This document shows, one piece after another, positions 57,195 through 64,000 of a stretch of DNA of 64,000 nt. Source of the DNA: Lepus europaeus (taxonomy: Eukaryota > Chordata > Mammalia > Lagomorpha > Leporidae); the NCBI RefSeq assembly GCF_033115175.1, contig NC_084830.1, positions 111,316,709-111,380,708 on the forward strand. Direction: 5' to 3'. A program made the translations under genes and the position numbers. Each line of letters begins with the position of its first letter. The stretch's first letter is position 1. The notes beneath the pieces were generated by a model. It saw only the letters and a list, made by a program, of their open reading frames with translations. It did no database searches and had not been told where the DNA came from.

Positions 57195-57430
57195 TCCCTG
57201 AATTCAGAAAGACTGAGTTCAAATCCCAACCTTGCCACTTCTGGTATGTAACCACATGACAAATGCTTTTATTGGTAAAATCTTCTTAACTGGGATGTAG
57301 GTCAAGCCTAGCCAGATGCTAATAGTTCCTACCACTCTGGAGTGGAAGAAATGAAGACAAAGGCCTTCGAGAAGTGCCTGGCATAGTGTGGTCCTGGCAG
57401 ATGTCAGATCTTATGAACGCTGAACTGTAC
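57195..57430 (+). mobile_element. MIR element
   Basis: The wording is gagttcaaatcccaaccttg, then ccacttctggtatgtaacca, with a tail agtgcctggcatagtgtggt. Confidence 0.7.
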
Positions 57431-57535
57431 TATATTTTATCTACTCAAGTAAGAGAACAGTGAATACCTTTTAGAACTGTTGCAAAGACGATGATGAAAA
57501 GCTTCTGAAGCAAAAATGCCACATTGGTGCATATA

Positions 57536-57664
57536 TGAGGGGATTATAAAAAGTTCGAGGAAAAATGGAATAAAAAGATCAGGTAATTTTAATGCAAAAA
57601 AATTGAAAGCCATGTATAGTTTTTTTCATAACATGTATTACTCATGAATTTTATGAAGACCTCT
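57536..57664 (+). mobile_element. Mariner-type MITE copy E, complete
   Basis: This is the best intact copy at 129 bp. The left end is tgaggggattataaaaagtt and the right end is tgaattttatgaagacctct. TA flanks both ends (57534-57535 and 57665-57666). Confidence 0.8.
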
Positions 57665-57723
57665 TATAAACTGCTATAACAAATAGTTCCAAAATTTTAG
57701 TGCCTTAGGAATTCTTTCTTAAA

Positions 57724-57980
57724 CACATCTGAGATAAGATAACCTGCATTCCACATCCGAGTGCCTGGGTTTAATTCCTAGCTCTGGCTCCTAACTCCAG
57801 CTTCCTATTAGTACCCACCCTGAGAGAAAGCGGTGATGGCTCAGGTAGATGGGTTCCTGCCACCCACGTGGAAGGCCTGGATTGAGTTCCCTGTTTCTGA
57901 CTTTGGCCTGCCCCAGTCCTGTCTGTTGTGGGCATTTGAGAAAGTTTCTTTCTCTCTCTCTGCCTCTTGAATAAAAAAAT
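57724..57980 (+). mobile_element. Old CSINE, plus strand
   Basis: Key blocks are tctggctcctaactccagct, ttcctgccacccacgtggaa and ctctctctctgcctcttgaa, then A7. Confidence 0.75.
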
Positions 57981-57993
57981 CATTCTTTCACTT

Positions 57994-58050
57994 CATGCAC
58001 ACATACACACACACTCAGGCACAGACATGCACATGTACACGTGAACACAC
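57994..58050 (+). repeat. CA-rich simple repeat, degenerate
   Basis: The text catgcacacatacacacaca and following variants directly follow the SINE tail. Confidence 0.75.
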
Positions 58051-58129
58051 ATTCATAGAGGAAAAAAAAATGAGGTTTCTTTTCCATGCATTCTTTCAGA
58101 GACTCATTCTCAGGCTGTTGTCATTTGTC

Positions 58130-59345
58130 ATCTTTGGAGGATGCCACCTTGTCTTCCAAACCCTGCCCAAGATGAAGGAAGAGAAGGAGTGTGGGGGCAC
58201 TGGGCAGGAACTGTTATGGCTCATGCTGAAGGCAGCACATATTACTTCTGCCCATGTAACCGGGATAAGAACTCAATCACAAGGTTGTACCCACATGCAA
58301 GGGAAGCTGGGAAATGTAGTCTATCCATGTACCCAAGGCAGAAGAATGATGATTTGGTGGGTGACTCATCAGTGATTAATCCTCATTATTATGTTAAATA
58401 TGCAACATCACAGCAATTCCAAGGGTATTTAAAACCCCAGTTGAGTGGATGGGCATTCTTAATTATGAAGTCTGTCCTCCTCAAGCCAGAGGTAAGGGAG
58501 TTCTCACCTCTTGCCCACAGTGACCCAGTTGCCTTCATCCCCTATGAACCATTCTTGGCCATGAAGATAGGACTGTGGGCCTCAAAGGCAGCAGGCAAGT
58601 CTCGGAAAGGATTTGCCATTGAGAGCCATATGAATAAGGTTCCATTGCTGATGGTAAATATTTGGGAAGTAGCTTTCTGTTCATTGCTGTTCTACCTCCC
58701 TACTGTTGCAGAACGAATTACCCTGAACCTTCACAGTGTAAAACAAAAGCGCTCCATTAGGATTAACTATCCTGGTTTCCACGGGGCAGGAATTCAAGAG
58801 TGGTTAGCTGAGTGGATCCAGCTGAGCATCTCTCCTAAGTCAGAGCCTGATGGTGGCTGGGGCTGCATCCTCAAAGCCGTCTGCACTTACTATGCTCAAC
58901 CTATGAAAGACGCAGGAGCCAGGACTGGGGCTCATCAAGCAACTCCCTCTCACTCCTTCCCTCTCTGCCCCATTCTGTTTGTCATTTGTCCTCTCTCCCT
59001 CTCATTCCCCCTCCAGTGTGGAGGCTTGCATTCTGTTTTTCTCATGTGGCAGCTTAAGGCTCCAATATAAGTGCTCTGAGAAACAGAATGACGGGGGCTT
59101 CTCCGATTGTTTCTTCCGACCTAGCCTCAGCTTCCCTTCTGCCACAATTCTGTTTGTTCAAGTAGTCTCAATGGGCACAGACTGCACCCCTTAATAGCGA
59201 GTATGTCAAAGAAAGCCATTGCAGACCCATTTTAAAGCCACCACACTCCCTTTCCCCCCATGTAGATGGTGCCACTGCTCCCCTGTCTAGGTCCACCCTA
59301 CACGGGATCACACAACCTGCTGATGGTTCTAGATTCATCATAGGT
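58130..59345 (+). mobile_element. Ancient interspersed repeat sequence with a chance 309-codon frame
   Basis: The text gggaagctgggaaatgtagt (58302) and, after 58680, ctactgttgcagaacgaatt, ggggcaggaattcaagagtg and ttctgccacaattctgtttg match an old mammal-wide repeat also seen at 26700 and 52610. The frame 58141-59070 runs through it without a recognisable domain, so I do not call a gene. Confidence 0.45.
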
Positions 59346-59529
59346 TGATGTATGCCAGATCCCTCAGATGTCAAAACTGAAAGATGAGAAATCTCACTAG
59401 AAGTCTAGAGGAGTGGGGGCTGCTTTGGTGGAGCCTGCACAGAGGCTGGGCAGCACCAATGAAGTTCATTCCCTTTTTCAGCCAGGCATGTTTGAGACCC
59501 AGGTGTGGCGTTCCTTGCCATTCCCCAGC

Positions 59530-59640
59530 CTGTAAGGAAGAGAGGGTTACGAATTATGGTGGCTCAGAGAAGTCAAGTAGGTTATTCAAACACACACAGC
59601 TGGGGCTAGGGATGGGTGTCAGACCTGTCTCACTGTGATG
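59530..59640 (-). mobile_element. MIR fragment
   Basis: The text gtggctcagagaagtcaagt, then aggttattcaaacacacaca, is reverse MIR core. Confidence 0.6.
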
Positions 59641-60039
59641 CACACGTGCTCCTTGGCCTTCTCCCTGGTAGTGTGTGTGAGTTGGGGGGGTAGCAGGCAG
59701 AGAACAGAGCTAAGTAGGTGGGAGGAGGCCTCGCCCCCTCTCCCATCCCCTGTGTCGCTACATCCAGATACCTTGGAAATATGTATCATAGAAATGCTGT
59801 GAGACAGCCACTCTTGGCACTGTTGTATTTGTCAGCCATAAGACTTACACTCCACCTGTAAGAAGAGAGCATGCCGACTGAGATTCTCCTGGGAACCCCA
59901 GGATTCATTTGTAGGCACAAGGTTGGCAGGACTCGACATTTTCTCTTGGTGAAGTGGTGTTGCAGTGTGAAGCAGGGAGATGCGCGTCAATAGTTAAGGT
60001 CATTTCGACTGCCAAGATCAGACGTTAACATGCACTGCA

Positions 60040-60200
60040 GAGGTGCTGTATCTGCATTGGGTCCTTGAACCTCATACACACCCTTGAGGGCCAGAGGGTC
60101 ATCCTCATTTGGTAGATGGAGTAAGAGACACTCAGAGATGAAGTGACGGCCCTTTGCTTACTCACAGGTGGCAGGGCAGGGATCCTAACCCAGGACTGCT
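60040..60200 (-). mobile_element. MIR element
   Basis: The reverse wording is catcctcatttggtagatgg, then agtaagagacactcagagat and aggtggcagggcagggatcc. Confidence 0.75.
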
Positions 60201-61300
60201 CACCATGGCAGCTCTGCCTGGAGCAACCCCACACACACCTGCCATCTTCCGGCAGCACTCTACATACCCCTCTACATGATAAGTGTTGATTGAAGATATT
60301 GGTGCCACCGCCTTGAGCATAAGTCATCGAGATCCCATACTGTGTCCTGGTAATGAAACTGTTAGTTGCCCTGTCATATTCCCTAGCATCCATCCCAATT
60401 CACATGGGAGGTGAGAAGAACGCTGGTAGTGATGAGCACATGGCACAGATACCTGTCTGCTGCCTTCTAATTTTTGCCTGGGCCACCCTTCCTTAGCCCT
60501 CAGTGTAACTCTTGTTTCTCCTGGACCAACTCAGCCTAAGTGCTGCATTTCTCCATCATGGGTCAGGGCAGGAACAGCTTGGATGGCTGTCTTGGGTAGT
60601 AGACAACTAGATGAGGAAGGGGGCTGGGACCCAGTGAGGTCATTCAAGATCTCACTTGATTTTTGTTCCAGTATCATTTATGACATCAGGAGCGTAATCA
60701 GTCCTTAACCTTGGTGTTTGCTCATGCCCAAGGCTAGACTCTGAGAATTGCATTCCTGTTCCCTTTGTGCAGTGCTGCAACTTGCAAGTCAGAAATGCAG
60801 GGTGGTAACGTTAGCCCCTGACTAGGGAAACCAAAGAAGTGGGAGACATTTGGATGGTGATCATTGTTGGAAAAGTGGCCTCTTGGAATACAAATGTTTG
60901 GAATGAAAGCAAAGTTGATTGACGCAGGTCTTCTGGACATCCCAAGGGTCAAAACCCTGAAAGGTTTATCGGAAGGCATCCTAGGAAGGTTAATTGTTCG
61001 GCAGCCATTATTAAGTATGTAGGATACTATTTGGGTTCCTGATTTTTTAGTCCATAGTCATAGATGATTTTAGTGAACATGAAATACTTACACAGTTGTT
61101 CTTAGTTTCATTCCTGATTTCCATATTCTCTAACCCTGACTTTCCACCATCCACAGTGTCCCTTCCATCCTGACCTTGATACACCACCAAAAGGCTTTCA
61201 TCCATGGCAAATTCTGCTTATTGAGGCTGTGTTCAGGAACTTAGGCTTACAAGCTGAGGCAAGAGTGGGCTGTGCAGCTGTCTTTACCTAGTAGTGTCTG
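60201..61300. other. Intron 1, nothing recognised
   Basis: Unique sequence. No exon or named repeat. Confidence 0.4.
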
Positions 61301-61410
61301 AGATGAGCAAATGTATGTCTTCTGTGTGCCAGGCGCATACTCTACCATGTTGGACTGAAGAATTAAATGAGATATAAATCTTTGTCCTCTGGGACTTTGC
61401 AAACTGGCTG
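61300..61410. mobile_element. L2/MIR-like fragment
   Basis: The text tctgtgtgccaggcgcatac, then tgtcctctgggactttgcaa, is weak L2-associated wording. Confidence 0.4.
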
Positions 61411-62154
61411 AAAAATAGACACATTTTGCCTTCTTTATTGGTGTGCAGCTATGCAACAAATTCAGTCAAAAGCCTTTTGGTTTCAAGGCATAGAAAATTC
61501 AGCTCAATTTGCTTTAAATCAAATTATAAGGGTCATGGGATAGATTGACTCATATGATCTCAAAATGCAGAGGTATCCAGCTTTAAGCATCAGTGGATCA
61601 TGACACTCATATGATAGCACCATGACTCAATCTCTGTTTATCTTTTGTTTCATTCTGGGCGAAAAGATGGTGTTTGCCCACCTTGAGCAGCTTAGCAATG
61701 CCAATGGATAGAACATACTTAGGGATTTGGGTCCTTTATGCATTCCTGAAACAACTGTTGTGGTCCAAGGGATTGAAGGTGTTTATAAGCCTGGCCTGGA
61801 ATGGGTGCCCATCATTAGGATCCCTGGAATTGGGAGCAGTGGTCAGTACCATTTTATGACATGATCTGAGAGCTGAGGAAGGAGAAACTTCCGAAGACAA
61901 TTTTTTTGTAATGTGAAGAAGGGGCCACAGAAGCCAGGGAGTTAAACATAACAGAGCTCTTCTACATGCATAATGAATGGCTTATTCCATACAGTATCCT
62001 TACCATGAGTTGGGCATGCTCCAGGGATATCATTAATCATTGGAATTGCCTTCTCCTTGACAAGAAACGTCCCTCTAGTAAAAGCCAGTCTAGGTTGAAT
62101 AAACCATACATTTAACCTGAAAAAAATCTGACCTGAATTTGCTCTCCATTGCAG
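61411..62154. other. 3' end of intron 1, unique
   Basis: No repeat is recognised in the 740 bases before exon 2. The acceptor tract is short and purine-interrupted, with a strong cag. Confidence 0.5.
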
Positions 62155-62226
62155 TGACCTGGACCGAAATAATATCACCAGAATCACCAAGATGGATTTT
62201 GCTGGCCTGAAGAACCTCCGCGTCTT
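62155..62226 (+). CDS. SLIT3: SLIT3 coding exon 2 (one leucine-rich repeat)
   Basis: This 72-bp exon follows an acceptor ending ctccattgcag and is followed by the donor gtaagtag. Joined to exon 1, the split codon reads CT|T (Leu66). The frame continues [19 protein letters not shown], then KNLRV, which I recognise as SLIT3 residues about 66-89. The last two bases begin Leu90, so the exon starts and ends in the same phase and encodes one 24-residue LRR unit. That is the usual exon module in the SLIT LRR domains. This repeat is in LRR domain D1; the ROBO-binding surface lies in D2, further downstream. A 72-base phase-symmetric exon could be skipped without a frameshift. No exon 3 was recognised between here and the window end. 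Confidence 0.95.
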
Positions 62227-63094
62227 GTAAGTAGCAGATGGCTCTCCAGTGCGTTTCCATGGTCAGCTCTTCCGTGGTGCAGAAATGCTCCCCTGCCCTG
62301 GCATCACACTCCCAAGCTCTGGGCAATGCAATTGACCATTCTGCAACAGAAAGCCTGCTGTTAGTGTAGCCAGTGCTCACAGGTATCCCGTTCTGTGTCC
62401 GGATGCTGCTGGCTGGGCTAGATGGATGGAAGAACTCCGTTCCAGTGACAGGGAAAACAGAAGGCTATAAATGAATAAATCAGCGTGCCCAGCTTCTAGG
62501 ATGACAGCCAGGTCAGGTTGACTAACCATGCTTCCCTTCCTTAGAGATTATAATTTCTTCTCCAGCCTGTGCATTAGATGAACAATTGGGACAAAAGTTA
62601 TTTATCTTGTTGCTTAATGGAGAGGAGTGGGAGAAGGAGGGAGAGAGTCAGACAGGGTCAGAGCCCATGCCGAATACTGACAGCTGTGCAGACAGGTCGC
62701 AAGATTTGAGATGGGCATTGATGGAATAGAGGACTATTGGATATCGGATTTCGTTGTTAAATTGTGAACACTTGTACCTGTCCCTAAGCCTGTGAGTGAT
62801 AAGAAGCTTCCTAAGTGCTTGTCCATTGAAAAGTCCACGACATTCAGAGGAAGACGAGAGGAGGAGTTGGATCCTCCTCTTGTCTTCTTTTTGACCCAGA
62901 AATGTGACTGCAGACCTGGAAGGCAACCTGGACAGTGTAGCCACTGCCTTGGGATTATTGTGTCATCGAGTCTTGGCCAGAAGATTGTTACTGGAGGAAG
63001 CAACGAAAGCCTTAGTACCTGAAGCCACCTCCTTCTTTTTATGAACAGCCCTGTACAGTGGAAGACGGTTTGTGCTCAGGTCAGGGAGCACAGA
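62227..63094 (+). other. SLIT3: Start of SLIT3 intron 2, unassigned
   Basis: The intron opens gtaagtag. No exon 3 sequence (expected to continue the LRR with His-Leu-Glu-Asp) is found through the window end. Confidence 0.7.
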
Positions 63095-63270
63095 GTCTGG
63101 TCCTGACTCAGAATTAACTGCTGTGTAACCAAGGGGCAAATCCCTGTATCTCTTTGGGTCTCAGTTTTCTTATCTGTAATATGGACGATGAATAGTGAAA
63201 AGCCTTTTTAACCGTCACTGTTACATACAGAGTGCTTGATGGCTTTCACATTTCCATAAGCAGTCTTCGA
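63095..63270 (+). mobile_element. MIR element in intron 2
   Basis: A good core: gctgtgtaaccaaggggcaa, then atccctgtatctctttgggt and ctcagttttcttatctgtaa. Confidence 0.8.
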
Positions 63271-63404
63271 TTATTCCCACTACTTTCATTGAAGCACTAC
63301 TTCTGTAACATTGTTTTTCTGGTTGAGGAGTATTAGTAGTAAGAGTGCTATGACAACCAATGTGAAGGTGCTGCTTTCTACACCGTGCTGCCGAGTGATA
63401 GCAT

Positions 63405-63530
63405 AGGAGACAGGCCTTGTTATGAGCCGCTGCTTGCAGTGGAGGAAACAGACCAAAGATTGGTTCAGTGATCCCAGCGTCACATAGCAGGTAGCTGAAG
63501 GCGCTGGAGTTGGAACCCAGACTGAGTGTT
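63405..63530 (-). mobile_element. MIR element in intron 2
   Basis: The reverse wording is gcagtggaggaaacagacca, then gtcacatagcaggtagctga and aggcgctggagttggaaccc. Confidence 0.7.
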
Positions 63531-64000
63531 CTCTAACCCCTGGAGGTGCAGCTCTGCCCTTGCATTACAAAGCTTAGAACACCAGGATGGTAGCCATCTG
63601 CTCGCCTTGTAAATGCAGCCCTGATGTGCTGGGCTTCACTGAGCCCCAGTGTGTGGGGACGTGGACATCTGAACGCTGAGTCTCCAGGCAGCAGTGCCCC
63701 CTCCACCACTGGGGTCTCAAACACTCTCATTTCATCATGATTAGAAGGGAAGCCTACCTGGTGTCAAGTCTTTCTTTGGCCTCGAGCAGCCATGTGTCTG
63801 TCAAGTGATCGGCAGCTCTGAGAAAGAGGGTATGGGTCAGAATCAAGATTGGGACAAGAATGAGGGGACTCTGTGGTTGTGTTTTAGGGTGATGCTTATT
63901 AAAGGGAGGAAAGCAGCAACTCATGATGGCAGGCCATTTGCCAGGTTAAAAACCGGAAATTTGCTTAGCTTTAGTTTTCTCCATGTCTTTGCCCTGCATC
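63531..64000. other. SLIT3: Intron 2 to window end, nothing recognised
   Basis: Unique sequence with short frames only. Confidence 0.4.

Larger units (their letters stand above)
14108..62154 (+). other. SLIT3: SLIT3 intron 1
   Basis: This 48,047-bp intron starts with gtgagtac and ends with a short pyrimidine tract and cag. A possible branch point of the ctgac type lies near 62129. It is phase 2, between Leu66 bases 2 and 3. It contains most of the repeats listed here and several motif clusters that may be regulatory. I found no microRNA hairpin; the known SLIT3 intronic microRNAs lie in later introns. Confidence 0.93.

Noticed and set aside
14108..62154. Search for mir-218-2 or another intronic microRNA
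   Set aside because: The mature miR-218 sequence was not seen. The known SLIT3 microRNAs lie in later introns.
62227..64000. Search for SLIT3 exon 3
   Set aside because: No sequence encoding the next LRR (His-Leu-Glu-Asp-Asn) with acceptor and donor was found, so it must lie beyond the window.
1..64000. CRISPR arrays, operons, rRNA or intact tRNA genes
   Set aside because: The window is mammalian nuclear DNA. The only tRNA-like sequences are degenerate SINE heads.

Overview
The window is mammalian nuclear DNA, most likely from a lagomorph (rabbit or hare). The main reason is about two dozen copies of the lagomorph C-type SINE (CSINE). Each has a tRNA-like head, a conserved body, a CT-rich stretch and an A-rich tail, and several are young with clear target-site duplications. 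Older layers shared by placental mammals are also present: MIR, L2, L3/CR1-like, a MaLR LTR, L1 debris, hAT elements related to MER5, Tigger/MER44-like elements and mariner-type MITEs. Coding sequence is spliced and makes up under 0.5 percent of the window.

The only gene I can support is SLIT3, on the + strand. The first 13.4 kb is 5' flanking DNA. A CpG island (about 13230-14160) holds a CCAAT box, a GC box and a GC-rich leader with upstream ORFs. Coding exon 1 (13911-14107) encodes the signal peptide and the start of the first LRR N-terminal cap. Coding exon 2 (62155-62226, 72 bp) encodes one leucine-rich repeat. Both have good splice sites, and the reading frame joins across the junction. 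Intron 1 is 48,047 bp. I found no exon 3 in the last 1.8 kb, so the gene continues beyond the window.

The rest is interspersed repeats and unassigned non-coding DNA. CSINEs are dense at 0.4-8.8 kb, absent for 11 kb around the promoter and exon 1 (8778-19817), then scattered through the intron. The most unusual structure is a nested set at 44096-44852: a hAT-type element contains a mariner-type MITE, which contains a CSINE. The MITE occurs at least five times in the window, and two copies carry independent CSINE insertions at the same point. Possible regulatory content in intron 1 includes several RFX (X-box) palindromes, a RUNX-site cluster near 18.5 kb, and unique AT-rich stretches that could be conserved non-coding elements. 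Repeat family names come from memory of consensus sequences, and boundaries are approximate unless a target-site duplication is quoted. Most open frames here, including a 309-codon one at 58141-59070, are chance or repeat-derived.
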